Assembly: GCA_949358305.1 (NCBI GenBank)
Contig: CASHSZ010000101.1
Span: 62,001-126,000, forward strand
Source of the DNA: Strigamia acuminata
Lineage: Eukaryota > Arthropoda > Chilopoda > Geophilomorpha > Linotaeniidae
Length of the DNA stretch: 64,000 nucleotides
Direction: 5' to 3'
The notes beneath the pieces are model-generated. The model was given only the letters and a program-made list of their open reading frames with translations. It ran no database searches and was not told the origin of the DNA. Position 1 is the stretch's first letter. Every line of letters starts with the position of its first letter. A program made the translations under genes and the position numbers. Positions 11,087-23,951 of this stretch are shown here, piece by piece.

Positions 11087-14000
11087 GGTCTCTGAAAAAG
11101 AAAAAAACGCGATAGATAAAATCAAAAGAAAAAGAAAAAAAAAAAAACAAAAAAAAAAAAAACAAATGGGTTATTAAATTGAGCTTCATTTTCTGTTAGC
11201 AACAATAACCAAACAAACAAATTTTTTCTGCGCGCGCGCTTACGGATACAATACGTGCATAATTGGGCGGGAATAATTGACAAATGATACCACAAAACAC
11301 TTGGCTCATTCGCTCGTTCACTCGCTCGCTCACTCACGTTTAACGAAACGAAACTAAACACGCAACTGCAAACGCAAACTGTCTTTGCCCGGCTCTAGCC
11401 CGATTTAAAAATGGCGACAATTGAAACGAAGCTTCGTGCTTCACTGCAACGTGGTGTCGACGAGAGCGAGGGCGAGAGCGAGAGTGAGAGCGAGAGAAAG
11501 CGAGTGAGTGGGTGAGTAAGTAAGTAATCAAGTGGAGCATGCGTGGACTGGCGACGATATTTCCGCAGTCGTTCAATTTGGCGTGGGTTTACAACTCCGC
11601 TTATTTGGTCGCTGATCGAGTCGGCACGCACTTTAAACATGTCGACGGCAAACAATACACGCGGGAAAAAAAATAACGCTAAGTTGTACGTAAGAAGAGT
11701 CTTCATTATGAATAAATGCAAAGGACCGAACCCCGAATATCCGAGTGTCCACACAACCTATCGTCCACCGGGTCTCGGTGTCCGGGTAGAAAGAGGGAGG
11801 GGACGTACGCGCGCGTACCGGACATTGCCACTCGGAACAAAAAATGTGCATAATAGGGAAAACGATCAAAGTTTAATTTCCTGATCTTGGAGTCGGTTCC
11901 GCGATTTGTGTTCCGACCAATAATTAGATTATCCTCGCAGCGACCTACTGGAACAAAGATTTTGTGGAAAATCCGCCGTTTTATATATTTTTTTTTCTTT
12001 TCCGGTTGTCTCGCACCATGTAATCGACGCGAGTTTTTGAGATTGCGCTCGACCGGACTTTGCGAACATTCTCAGAGCGAGCGTTCCGGGCCCTCGCGGA
12101 TATCCGGAGGGTTCCGGTGTGCGGCATCGGTTTGATTGCGCTCGTTTTATTCTGCGTCGTCACTGGCCAGACGCGAATGGTCGGAGGGTCGCGTTCGCGA
12201 CAAATAGGGGCAGTTGGCGCCGACGAGCGCCGGCAGCCCCGACACATTGTTTCAAATAAAGCTCCTGTCGAGTTGATTCGATTCGATTCGTATCGTGTTA
12301 ATTTATCTCTGCGATCTACGCGGTGGAAACAATGCCCCGCTCTTCTACCCCGTATTGCGCGCCTCATCGCGCATTAGATCGCATTTAAACGCGCGTACAA
12401 TTAAGGGTGACGCGATCACGCCGCTAAATCGACGCACACTTTACTCACGGATGCGCACCGGCACTGAAACGTCCAGAAACAAGCTTCTACACGTTTCTAC
12501 GGCGTCGGCATTGTTTATTTATTTGTTTATTCGTTTACTTATTTATTAATTCATCTATTCAGACCTCGTGGTGTGCAAATTGCGGAAAGGTCCACTCATT
12601 TTTAGCGTTACGGCGGCCTGTGTATTGGTCCCGTGTTCGCAATTCTGACTTGAACGCAGCCAGTCGACCGAGACCCGACGTCAAATTCGATAGCAACGCG
12701 TCGGAATGCAAATAACTATCGACGAAAATTAAAAGTATAATTGTTTAATAAAAGGAAACTGACGTAATGTTGAAACGCTAAAAAATACGTAAAATTAAGA
12801 TTCAAATTCGGGTTCGATCCAGGTCAGATTAAGTCAGATCAGATCAGATCCACGAACTCTCGAGGCGCGACATGTTTATCGCTTAAAGATACCTGGCGAT
12901 CGACGATGGGCGGACGACTGGAGTTCGATTTCCCGACCATGGGATCAGTTTCGCGGTTCGTGCTCCATTGTTTAATGAGATTATCTTCGTTGGGGTCGAT
13001 CCCAACAAAAAAATTGAAAATAAATTACATTTTACATTTTAGAACTGGCTTCCGGACGCCTCGCACCATCCCCGGCGACGCAGTTGTTGTCGTTGGATTC
13101 GACCGACTCTGCGGACATTTTCAAACCCAGACCAGACACACTTGTTTCGAACAAGGAGCCATCAAGCGCTGAGCGCTTAAACGGACCTGTTTCGTCCTTT
13201 TTGTGTCTCAATACCCTCGGGGTGTTCGTGGTGGAGTAGATGTCATTTATGCGTTGTAAAAAGTGTTTTCTCTATTGCATCGGCATACGGGCATACGGGG
13301 CAGCTGGTGACGGCAGCCCCAATAAATTTGTTCCAAAAATAAGTTCCCGTCGAGTCGTGTCGATTTCTCTTTCTCTCTCTCTCTGGTCCGCCGTGATTGC
13401 GCTTCATTGCGCTAAATTGCCGCCAGAACGCGCTACCGTCGCATCAGGCGAACATTTTTGGCGTCCATTAAAGGACGCAGATTACGGGTCACGTGAACGG
13501 GCGTCAAATCCCGCGCGCAAACGATCGTGTCGAGTTAAATAAAAGAATAGAAATCGGTGACAAGTGTTGCGCGAAACGAGGCCACGAACGCCTCTATTGG
13601 TTTACGATTTTATTTTCATCCCATTGTACTCGACGCGCCAGCGTAGGAGAAGTGAGTTTTCGTCACTACGTTCGATGGATTTACAAACAAACAGACAAAC
13701 AAACAAACAAACGGTTTCAGACCGTTCCGGGTCCTCGCGGATATCCGGAGGGTTCCGGTGGTGGATTTGTCTCATCACTTTTAATCTATCCTGTGTTGTC
13801 ATCGGCCAAACCAGTGCCGGTTTGCACGGTACAAAGGGTCGTGCAAAGGGTCGCATTCGCGGCAAATAGGGGCAGCTGGTGTCGACGGACGAGCGCCGGC
13901 AGCCCCGACAAATTGTTCCAAAAAAAGCTCCTGTCGGGTTGATTCGATTCGATTCGACTCGTGTTAATTTATCCCTGCGACCCGCCCCCGTAAATGTCGT

Positions 14001-14399
14001 AATACGCGGTGGAAACGATGCCCGCTCTTCTACCCCGCATTGCGCGCCTCGTCGCGCACTAGGCCGCGTTCAAACGCGCGTACTATTAACGGGTGACGCG
14101 ATCTCGCCGGTAAGTCGACATGCGCTTTACTCACGAATGCGCGTCGGCACCGAAACGTTCGGAAACATGCTTCCGCAGTGTCGGCATTGTTCATTTATTA
14201 AATTATTTGTTTATTCATTTATTTAAACTCCGTGGTTGATTGATGGGCGTGTGGATTTCGCGATTTGCGTTGGCCCTGTGTTCACAGTTTTGATTGATTT
14301 GAACGCAGCCAATCGAACGAGACCCGACATCAATCTCGATAGCGACGCGTCGGAACGCAAAGAACTGCTCACCGAGAATTGAAAGTGTAATTGTAAAAC

Positions 14400-15480
14400 A
14401 AATAATCAACAAATAATCAATGTGGAACAATCATCGTGTAATATTTTATTAATAAATTGTATTTTGAAAAAAAAAACAACAACAACAACAACAACGACAA
14501 CTAATTTATCTTTCGATGCGAGTAAATTACAAACTTTGTCTTTGAGTTTTAGTCACCCCAAAAGTTGAATCAAATTTTCAATTTAATTATTAATTCCATC
14601 TATCCGTCTGCCTGTCTTCTCCTTGCAGCACCCCGGGTCCGCAGCGATGGGACGCGCGCCGTCGACGAGCGTGTACGTGCTGAGCGGCCCATTGCCCGGC
14701 ATCGCAACGGAGCATTTCGAGCGACCAGACTCGGTGTCGTCGTAGAGGAGACACAGACTGCACGTCCTTCTCGTTGACGCACCAGGAGCTGATACCATCG
14801 TCCACTAGGAGGCAACACGCCACGTCTAGGTTGCAATTAATCAATCAATCAATCAATCAATCAATCAGTTTAACAAAATCCTGCAATCATAAAACGTCTG
14901 GTTAAAATTCAAATATTTATACATTTTCTGATTATATTTCACCCATCCAACAACTCGTTTCGTTCCAGGTGTCGCGAAACACTCGATTTTATATCTAGTC
15001 GGTCACTTGTTTTTCTTCCACCTGAAATTCAAGATAAATTAATTCAATTCGTTCAAACCAAATAAATCAACTCGTATTAAAAAGATTCGATCCGCACTAT
15101 TTCACTCGGTTTAACATCGTTAACCTGTATGAAAAATAGAAATAAAGTCATAAATCAGTTTTTTTCTACATGCACCGGTAGTTTCGATGGATGAACGGTC
15201 CTTCAGCAATGTTGTGCGAAAAACGATGCACGCAAATTCGTTGAATTTCCTCCAGATTCCGTAACACCAATTCGAGTGGCCTTATATGTATGCGCGCGCG
15301 AGTATGTATGTGTGTGTGTCAACACGCGAGAACGACGCGAGGACTCCGTGTGACATCTGTCGCGAGCAACCGAGAATGACACGTAGCAAACCGTCTGCAC
15401 ATCGTGTTTCCTGCAAAAATGAGAACGATCTGTTTTTAATACGCTGTCAGAAGTATGTGACGTGAAAAGAACTCATCTAA
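14400..15480. other. Mostly non-coding; isolated splice-like signals
   Basis: A strong-looking acceptor (CTTCTCCTTGCAG) ends near 14628 on the plus strand and is followed by a short open stretch with ATG near 14647. Cys-rich short frames also occur on the minus strand around 14590-14840, but they need a frameshift to join. I cannot support a gene. A TCAA tetranucleotide run lies near 14838-14868 and a TG/CA run near 15300. Confidence 0.4.
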
Positions 15481-15494
15481 TTGCCCTTCCTTTC

Positions 15495-15866
15495 CTATTT
15501 TCCACTCTCTGTCGCTTCGTTGTCGACAAATGCGTCCTCGTTGTCCCTTTCTATTTCCAATATAATCGTGAGAGGACCGTGGTGCGTCCTATTCTCTTCC
15601 CGATGGACCCGCGCTAATGTCCTAGAAAAAATGTACACTCTTCAGTTTATTTCCTCGGGATTTATTTGAACTCAGGCATCCGAATTTTACTCACCTGTTG
15701 TGCTTGTTTTCGCGGCTTTTTTTCCTCCCGGGCTCCGTCCTAGTTTGTCGACTCGCGCGACCCGGCTCACTCACTCCTCCGCACGGTTATACGCGCCCGT
15801 CGAATCTCTGCTGGAGATACTAATGTTTGCAAAAATTTAAAGCAAAGCTCGCACGTTCTTCTTACC
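15495..15866 (-). CDS. Weak spliced candidate, C-terminal part only
   Basis: Three exon-like blocks on the minus strand have good splice signals: a block ending at 15866 (AAG then GTAAGAAG), a 45-nt exon at 15739-15695 (TAG acceptor, GTGAGT donor) and a terminal block from 15621 to the stop at 15495. In one frame they read through as about 65 residues, basic then acidic, ending in NEDAFVDNEATESGK. No start codon is found in this frame, so a further upstream exon would be needed. No domain is recognised. It may instead be a non-coding transcript. Confidence 0.3.
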
Positions 15867-15869
15867 TTC

Positions 15870-16339
15870 CTGCTTGGTTTAGACGTCTCGCGTTATGTTA
15901 TTTGTCTCCATCCGCTGACGCTTATTTCTCGTCGTTTCCAACGGCGGCCATTGCTTTCGTTGCGAATCTTCTCTGTTTTCGGGTTTTATCAATTCCCGTC
16001 CCGAACTGCTCCCGTCAACATCGCTTTTAGACAGTTTGTGCCCGTTTAGACTATCGATTCGAATAAATGTCCATTAGTTCCTATCAGTTAATCGAAGCTA
16101 GTTAGGTCGTTTTCACGACCCGATGTCACTCAAACGGATTTATTAGCGCCTCTCTACCGTTTTTTGCCCGTTTCAATCGAGTTTTAGTGTTACCCACTTC
16201 TCCCGATGTTCTTCGTCTTTGAAGAATTTACTTATTGTTTACTCTATTCGTCGATAATAAACAGTCAAACTTAAACACCGCCCAGTCTCTCGTCGCACGC
16301 CGGACCAACCGGATGTTACACCTGCATTATTAAAATAGA

Positions 16340-16387
<48 letters not shown>

Positions 16388-17090
16388 ACAAACAACGCCA
16401 TCTATTGGGCGTGAATGCAACACACGATTCCACGGGGTTCCCATTGAATTTATTTACGTGGCCGCGCGTAGATAGTAAATAAATGAATAAATAGATAAAT
16501 AAATAAATAAATAAATACATATATAATATATATTATATATACGCAATGTTCTCTCCATTCGAGTAAACTTGTACTTTTATTGCCCTTTTGCACATGTGGC
16601 GTTGCCTCCGGTCAACGTTTTTGACCCACGATAAAAACTCCAAAATAAACAAATAAGTAAAGGGGACAAAAACCCGAACTTGTTGGTTTGTTTAAACGCG
16701 ACTGGAGTGAAGTGGGCATCACAGCACCCCGCTCACGATCGCGCGCTCGAAATTATAACGGAGCCCAAAATATTATCGTCTGACCCAAAATTGTTTCGTT
16801 TTTAATTAAAAAACGATCACATAGCCGACTCCAAAACCAAAACATCGTAGCTCTTAAAAACGGATGTAAATCGGAGACTTTGAATCAAAATCATTCGCGG
16901 AATCGCCAACAGGTGTCGCGTCAACAAACTGGTAGCGAGCATACATGAACTGGAAATGGAAGCGGGAAGTTTATGCTCGGTCGCGTCTCCGCAGGTAAAT
17001 TTGGGCGGCTTTTACGAATTTTTGCGATATTTTTGTCAATGAATCGCGTCCGTGGTCGTACGTGTGCACACGTGTGGTCGTCGAACAACG
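15870..17090. other. No gene supported; AAAT runs and probable upstream region of the 17-22 kb gene
   Basis: The stretch has long AAAT runs (about 16335-16392 and 16480-16516) and an AT palindromic run near 16520-16540. Nothing convincing is coded. A short open block with ATG at 17094 and a GTGAGTGAGC donor after 17126 could be a first coding exon of the next gene: it reads MDFLCLVAGVY and joins in phase with the exon at 17396. Confidence 0.4.
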
Positions 17091-17431
17091 CACATGGATT
17101 TTTTGTGTTTGGTCGCGGGAGTGTACGTGAGTGAGCGTTTGCGGTGTAACGTGGATGATTTTTACCCGATCGACGGCGAACGAGGTTTATTAAAATTAGA
17201 CGAATGTATACATTTTTTATTTATTGATTTATATATGCACACGTGTATACCGTATTGGTCCACTCGTTGCCACGCACCGTCGTCGAGCACGGATTTGTGG
17301 TCGTTTTCAAATCGCGCGTTTAGAGCGGAATATGCCGACACAAACGAAAAATGTTTTTATTTTTATTTTTATTTTTTATTTTCTCTCCCTTACAGACATC
17401 CGACGCAAACAAAGAGACGGAAGGTGGGAAG

Positions 17432-19387
17432 ATGGAAAATGAAAAATTAGAAACCGAGGAGGGGTCAACCGAAGTTGCAACCACGATGACGGTGAGTGGA
17501 AAAATTGTCTCACGATTAACAATATTATTATTATTATTATTATTGATGAAAAATAGATAAACAAACACATAAATAAATAAATATTTCTGCCTAATTCGCG
17601 AAATAAAAATAGAAAATAATTTATTTATTTCCGCGCGGACATTAAAAATTGATTCATATCACGTGTAAAAATTTCATTTTTTTAAATTTAATTTTTTTGT
17701 CCCATTTATGCGCGATCTCTTATCTGTGCCAATTTTAAGCAATGACAAACGGTCCCGATTCTCCAACCATTTAACAGCATCGAATGCCAATTGCAAAGTA
17801 GTGATCAAATTTTTCTTCCGACAATTAAATCTGAGATCCGTGGAGAGGGGCCACGTCGGGATAGGAATAAATTCTAATATCCGCGTGGAAATGGGCACGG
17901 TCCGGGGTACGGACCCGCTATTTTCCATTTTTCTAAACTTTCTTTGTTTTATTTTATTTTATTTATTTATTTTTTAAACGCTGATTTATTCATACACATT
18001 CGTATCGTTCCAGGACACAGAACCGCACGTGGACGAGAGGTTGGTCACTGTGGAAGCGTCGACGGCGGTGAGTGAAAGAATTGGCCCATAATCAAAATTA
18101 ATTTTGCGAGGATAAGCTTTCGTTGCTGGTTCTGGCGCGATCGACGCAATTGTGACCCATTCTCCCATGTTTGTGCGCGCGAAAATACGCGAACACGCGC
18201 GTCCAATTTTTTGTCGTTTGACGCCCCGCGTCTCGATTTGTTTTACGTGTCCGCTCCCTTCCCTCCCCCCCCCATCCCCCCCCCCCCATCCCCCCCCCCC
18301 CTTTTTTTTTTTTCTTTTAATTGATTTTTCTTTTTCTTTTTCTATTTTTATTCATTTTTTTATTTTTATTTTTATTTTTTTGTTTTTATTTTTATTTTTT
18401 TATTTATTATATTTGCTCGTTTTTAATCAGGCCACAATGGACACATCTCGACGACGTCCAGTGGAGTCGATTCTGGACGACTCGCAATCGCAACCAACAG
18501 AGCCGATGCTGGAGGAATCCCAAGACACGGAATTCAGCGAGTCTCAACCCTCCGAGTCCAGGGTGGTGTTGTACCACGAAAGGCTGGTGGAGAGGGTGGT
18601 GGAGAGGCGGGTGGATAGGCTGACAGAGAGGCGGGCAATAATGGAGGCCATCGTTGGAGATGCAGGGACGGTGAGTGAATTAGAATTAGAAAAATAGAAA
18701 TTATATACCGTATATCTCCAAATAGTGCATCCACACGCTATCTGGGGACAAATTTTCTCATGTGTACGATCAGAGGCCCGCGCGCGTTATTCGTGAACTA
18801 AAATTGTCCCACCGAAGACACGTGTACAAATCGAGGATACCGTTTATCTGTAAATAGCGCACCCGTGCGCTATTTAAAAATAAATGGTCCCGCGCGCTAT
18901 TAAAGACCCGCAGAGTAATCACAGATATACTGTATACAGTATATGCATTTTTTTTTCTGTTTTGTTTCTTTTTCTTTTCAATCCGTTTGAATATTCACAT
19001 TTGTTTGTTTCCTGTCAGGCCGCGTCCGAAGTCATGTCGACCGTCTTGTTTCGAGTCGCACAATGCATCGCGTCGTCTTCCGGGGCACCGGACCATGAAC
19101 CCGCAACTGCAACGGTAGGCTAAAGAATCAAAGTCGAGTTTACAAGAGTGTTCTTGACTCTCATGTTTCCGACACGATCGGCGCAGACGAAATGTGAAAA
19201 CGACCAACCAACGCGCGTCATCTCGAGTTAGGCGCGCACATCAAATGCGTGCTCTTTACCGACACATTTAACGTCAGGGTCTATTTAAATTTAATTCATT
19301 TATTGGTTAATTTTTTCCTTTTCTTTTTTTTTACTACAAGTTAGTCATTTTAATTGTGGGCGTCTTTTTGGCCCCCTTTTTTTATTT

Positions 19388-19418
<31 letters not shown>

Positions 19419-21490
19419 TTTTTTAATTATGCACACGTTTGTAATTATATTTACTCGTTTCTTACCAGGACGGACCCAACGACGACGGTGCCTTGGACCT
19501 ATCCCAAAGCACGGGGCATTCCGTGTGGTCATCGAGCCTGCCACAAACGTGAGTTCCACGCGCTCTTCGGGTCTTGCACGCAACGTCTCACAATTTATTT
19601 ATTTATTTTTTTTTTTAGAGAAACGGATGGGACGGCGGATGAGATTGTGGGGGGGGTTGTGGATGAGATCGTGGAGGAGGTGGGGAAGGCGAGGGCGGCG
19701 GAAGAGACTGTGTCGGGGAAGGAGGTGGAAAAGGAGATGGCGGTGGAAGAGACTGTGTCGGAGACGGAGAAGGAGAAGGCGGTGGAAGAGACTGTGTCGG
19801 GGAAGGAGGTGGAAAAGGAGATGGCGGTGGAAGAGACTGTGTCGGAGACGGAGAAGGAGAAGGCGGTGGAAGAGACTGTGTCGGGGACGGAGAAGGAGAA
19901 GGCGGTGGAAGAGACTGTGTCGGGGAAGGAGGTGGAAAAGGAGAAGGCGGTGGAAGAGACGGTGGTGGAAGAGACAGTGGAGGAGATGGGAATAGTGTGG
20001 CCGGAGATGGAGGTGGAGTTGGAAAAGGAGAAGGAGACGTGGAAGGAAACGGCGGTGGAAGAGGCAGTGGAGGAGAAGGAAAAGGAGAAGGAGACGGCGA
20101 CGGCACCGAAGAAGAGGACGTGTGTGAGGAAAGGGGGTGCGAAAAAGAAACGGAAGACCGTTGAGAAGGTGGAAAAGGAAGTATTCGAGGTAACGTAGTA
20201 ACTGACCATTTTATTTTGACAATCAACGTGATCGCGTTCCAATTTGAAATTGAAAAGCGATCACGTTGATTTGACGTAAATTAATAATTCCCGCGCGCGC
20301 ACTATAATTTAACCTGCAAATTTAATTTGCCGCGCTCGCATTGAGCGGATTGATCGTATGAATCCGACCCGCGCACAAACTTGGATTCGACGTGCAATAT
20401 CGTATATTTATTTGCCCGTCTGTTTGTTCGTTTATTCATTTATTTATTTTTTTTTTTCTCCAGTCGTTGCCCAGCACATCAGGTTGCACTTGGACGATGC
20501 CAAGCGTTGTGACGGTCCCGTCGTCACCAGACCTGTCACCGCCGCGGTCGCCACCACTTCAACCAACGGCGACATTAGGCAAAATGCCTTTAATGTGCCC
20601 CGTCGTGAGGTTGGAACGGCTGCAATTGCCGATCCTCACACCAATGCCACGTCCTGTCGTGTCGGCGCCGTGCCCGGTTATGTCGACGCCGTGTTTCACC
20701 GTGCCACCATCTGCGCCCATCGCCCCCCCGCCGCCGCAAGAACAGCAACTGGCGCGTGTCATCGCCAAGCCGCGAAGATCCGCGTCGAAGCGGCCCGCAT
20801 CACCGTCATGGGAACCCGCGTCGAAAAGGTCGGAGACTCGAGTCACGCGGCGGTCGACGGAAAAGGTAACCTGTCTGGTCTATTTGTCTTTGATCGTTTG
20901 TTCAATCGTTCCTTCCATTTCTTTCAGATACGAAAGGCATCTGCATCCCAGGGCTCGGTGGTGCCGTCTGGCAGGGCAGGACCGAGTGGGCTTCCGTCCA
21001 ACCTTCCGTCCAACTTTTCGATGGAGTTGGATCGACGGTTCGGAGAATTTCAGGAATGGGTGCTCCGGAAGGTGGGGGAGGTGGAGACGGGGGCGGTGCC
21101 AACACGGCAACGACGCCAGGGTGGAGGGAAAGGAAAGAAGGGAGAAAAACTCCGGACAGAGGGCGGGAAGTCGTTCTATTGTGCTCTGTGCGCCAAACAA
21201 CCGGGTAATGAGAAACATACATTTGTTTATTTGTTTGTTTATTTTTTGTCTAATTTTTATTTTTTTTTTTATTTTTTTTTTTTTCCTTTCCTCTCCCGCG
21301 TACCTTAGGGGTGTCGAAATACGGGCGTTTTAGCGAGGACGCGTACCGCCATTGGCGCCAACATCACCACCTAGACGCAGTTAAGCGCGAGGATGAAATC
21401 TCCAAGAGAGTTAGGAAGCATCTGCGGGACTATTCGCGTAGACCCGATCTCCTGTTGCCGGTGGGTATTTAATCAATTAGTCGATTCGTT

Positions 21491-21521
<31 letters not shown>

Positions 21522-22497
21522 TTTTTTCCTCTGTTTCCTAGAAGTTGAAAAAAATGCACAAGGCCCTGAAACGGTGCCCATTCTGCATTGCGAGGCCTGT
21601 GGTTGACCGACTAGAGGACCACTGGTTGGTCAAACACAGATATCGCACTGCATGGGCACCGGGGATGGGAGAGGGAGAGGGAGAGCGCGTCGGAGACAAC
21701 GACGACGACGACGACGACGACAACGACGGTGATTCGGCGTCACGTTCATCATCTTTTCAACGAGGCGATGCGCAGGAAGAGGAACGGGTGTTGCGATCGA
21801 GGGTGGTTCCCGTTGCGGAAGGGGGCAGCGAACCCAACAACGATCCCAACTATTGGGACGCTAGCCACGAAATGAAAATCTTTCGCGACGGGAGCATGCG
21901 GTTCTCCATCCATTCGCTTACTATCCTGCTCTTTACGATACGGGCTCAGGTTCAGGCGGAACAAGTATATATATTTTTATTTTTATTTTTATTTTTATTT
22001 ATTTATTTATGTATATATTTTTTTTATTTTTTATTTTTTTTTAGTATTGGGACGATCCCGACATCAAGACCCACTTACTCCGGATGCTGGGGATGTTAAA
22101 CCAATGGAACGACATGTTGGTGAGTGAATCTACCGCGCGCGTCTACGTCGACACTTTTCAGATATTGATTTTCCCGTTTTATTTGCAGAATAAAGATTTC
22201 TCGTTCGGTGATGAGGTGCTGATGAAGGAGAGGTTTGTTGTCGTCGACGAGCCCGAGAACGACGGGTGTGAAGAAAAGAGACGCCGGGAAGAAGAGCGTG
22301 AAACAGGCGAAAGGTGTGAAGAGGAAAAAGAAGACGACGACGAAGATTACAGAAACTCTGAATTTGAGGACGATGCGGAAAGTGATGAGGACGAAGACGA
22401 AGAAAAGAAACTGGCGAGGAAGGAGAAAGAGAAACGGGCAAGGAGCAAGAGAAAGAGGAAAGGAAAGGGAAAGTCGAGCGCCGGAAAGAAAAAGTGA
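17432..22497 (+). CDS. Multi-exon zinc-finger protein with repeat-rich acidic region (paralogue of the 32-35 kb gene)
   Basis: Twelve exon blocks join in consistent phase: 17396(ATG 17432)-17491, 18014-18067, 18431-18670, 19019-19114, 19469-19548, 19619-20189, 20464-20865, 20928-21204, 21309-21460, 21542-21964, 22045-22119 and 22189-22497. The protein has about 912 residues from 17432; an extra exon at 17094-17126 would add 23. The N-terminal exons are Ser/Glu-rich. Exon 19619-20189 encodes alternating 13- and 15-residue repeats starting AVEETVSE or AVEETVSG. The next exon is Pro/Ser-rich. Two C2H2-like fingers follow: C586, C589, H608, H612 (split by an intron) and C656, C659, H671, H676. 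A short exon ends in LNQWNDML, and the last exon is highly acidic then ends in a basic Lys/Arg/Gly tail. The minus-strand gene at 32.3-34.8 kb has the same finger pair, a matching short exon (YTQWEKN) and an acidic exon. A nuclear DNA- or chromatin-binding role is plausible but is inference. Confidence 0.7.
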
Positions 22498-22499
22498 AT

Positions 22500-23490
22500 T
22501 CGCCTAATCTGCTCCTCAAATGTACGAATACATGTTTCAAATTTAATTTTAATTTATTTCACTCCTTTAAAACTCGTTCTTTTTTTTACAGACAAATGGG
22601 CACGTCGGTGTTTGATAGCGACGCAATCGTGTTGTTCGTTGTTCGAGCGCATCATTTTTCGGCACCCCCAATCACAACGATGTCTTCTCTCGCACACGTG
22701 GAATGTGGCAGCCTCGTCCACGTCGAGTCTGGTTCGAGTGGACTCTGACAAAACAGCGAAGCTACTCGAATTCTCGACGTCAGTGTGTTTGGTGTCGTCG
22801 TTGTTTCGGTCACACGAGTGGCGCCCTCTTCACGTCCGCGCGGAGAAACGCTAAAAATTGCGGACAGCGTTCCAAAACAATCAACGGTCATTCACAGCGA
22901 ATTACTAATCTGACAATAATTTCGGTGTTCTTGGTGTTGTTTTTGATTACGGTGTTGTTCTTTTTAACAATCAAGCATGGTTCTGCGTTTAAAACACACC
23001 GATTTTATTTCTTTTTGTGCTTGTTTGTTTTTTTTTTGTTTTTTTTTTTTTAATTTTATTAGATTTCAAACAGTTTTCCGGATCGAAACTAATTTTTTTT
23101 TTTGCTTATATTTAATACTTCTGATAAAAAATAATAATTTATATTTTTCTGAGTTTACAACTTGCAGTTTTATTTTAGTTTTGGTGTGGTAGCATTTAAT
23201 ATTTGCGTGTTTGTTTGTTTGAATCTCGATTAGTCTGGTATAAAAGATGTTATGTTATGTTTGTTTATTTAATGCTGAATTTTAACAATATTGATTTAAA
23301 AAAATAATCGATAGATAATTTAACATGTGCATGTTAATTACAAACGAGTTTTAATGATTAAATATGATTATGAAAATTAAAATTAAAATTGAAAACGATT
23401 TGAAAAATTAAAAATGATTTATTCACAAAAAAATAAAGAAATATATATATATATATATAAAAACGAGTTGTTTACAAAAAAAAAAAGGAA
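22500..23490. other. 3' flank and AT-rich intergenic region
   Basis: Apart from the thymidine kinase relic, nothing coding is supported. T-rich and AT-rich runs dominate from 22.98 to 23.48 kb and are consistent with 3' flanking sequence of the two convergent genes. Confidence 0.5.
22655..22735 (-). pseudogene. Relic of a thymidine kinase C-terminal region
   Basis: On the minus strand the sequence reads REDIVVIGGAEK and then a stop. This matches EEDVVVIGGAEK of the intact thymidine kinase at 2.08-2.64 kb, and the DNA is also alike (GTTGTGATTGGGGGTGCCGA here, GTGGTGATAGGGGGTGCCGA there). Just upstream, DEAATFH in another frame matches GEAAFTK, so there is a frame break. Only this C-terminal portion is visible; the zinc-site CRAC segment is not preserved after the stop. 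It is a decayed duplicate or gene fragment. Confidence 0.6.
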
Positions 23491-23499
23491 AAAAAAAAA

Positions 23500-23916
23500 T
23501 TAAAAATTAAAGTGACGAGTTGCCATCTCGGCCGCGAACAAAGTTGCCCGTCGCACCTCCTCGGCTGCTTCGGATGAGGCTACGGCGGCATCGACAGCCT
23601 CTTCAATGGCGGCCACGACGTTGGGGTCAGTGACGTTGGCCGACGCGACGACCCCTGCCACCGCCGCCACCGACTCCCGTGTCGCTCTGGTCGACTGCGA
23701 CAGAGTCATGGCCGCTGCGGCAGCCGCCGTGGCCACCATGACCAAGGACAACGCCGGGTCCCGCACTTGGGCGGCAAACTCAACCGACCCGGTCGCGCGC
23801 GCAGTTGCACGCGCGCGTCCTTCCGCCTCCGCCGACGCACGAAGTGCCGCAATTCGATGTCGCATTATCGGCGGCCGTGGTGGCGGCGGAAGGCTGCAAC
23901 AAAGAATAAATAAATA

Positions 23917-23951
<35 letters not shown>

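Larger units (their letters stand above)
1..14400. repeat. Field of diverged, loosely tandem repeat modules
   Basis: Several short modules recur in the same order through this region, at perhaps 70-90% identity by eye. The first 33 bases recur at 1002-1034. A module with the core TAAACGCGCGTAC or a close variant lies near 1465, 9565, 12385 and 14070. A module ending in CAGCCCC then TTGTTCCAAAATAA lies near 6835, 8700, 9430, 12235, 13315 and 13900. A module with a GAGAATTGAAAATGTAATTG-like core lies near 476, 8895, 12725 and 14375. A module with a TTAATTAGATTATC-like core lies near 735, 6490, 8375, 9995, 11920 and 12975. No long ORF spans the modules. This looks like an old, decayed tandem array or nested old elements, with small genes sitting between or inside copies. 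The gene-free stretches here (1-2070, 5930-7590, 8140-10400, 11090-14400) hold this material and simple repeats. Confidence 0.6.

Noticed and set aside
14583-14844. Cys-rich secreted-like protein on the minus strand
   Set aside because: It needs a frameshift between two short frames and lacks splice sites on that strand.
19354-20240. Long Arg/Trp-rich and Pro/Ser-rich frames over the AVEETV repeat exon
   Set aside because: They are alternate-frame readings of the repeat exon; only the acidic frame joins in phase to both neighbouring exons.
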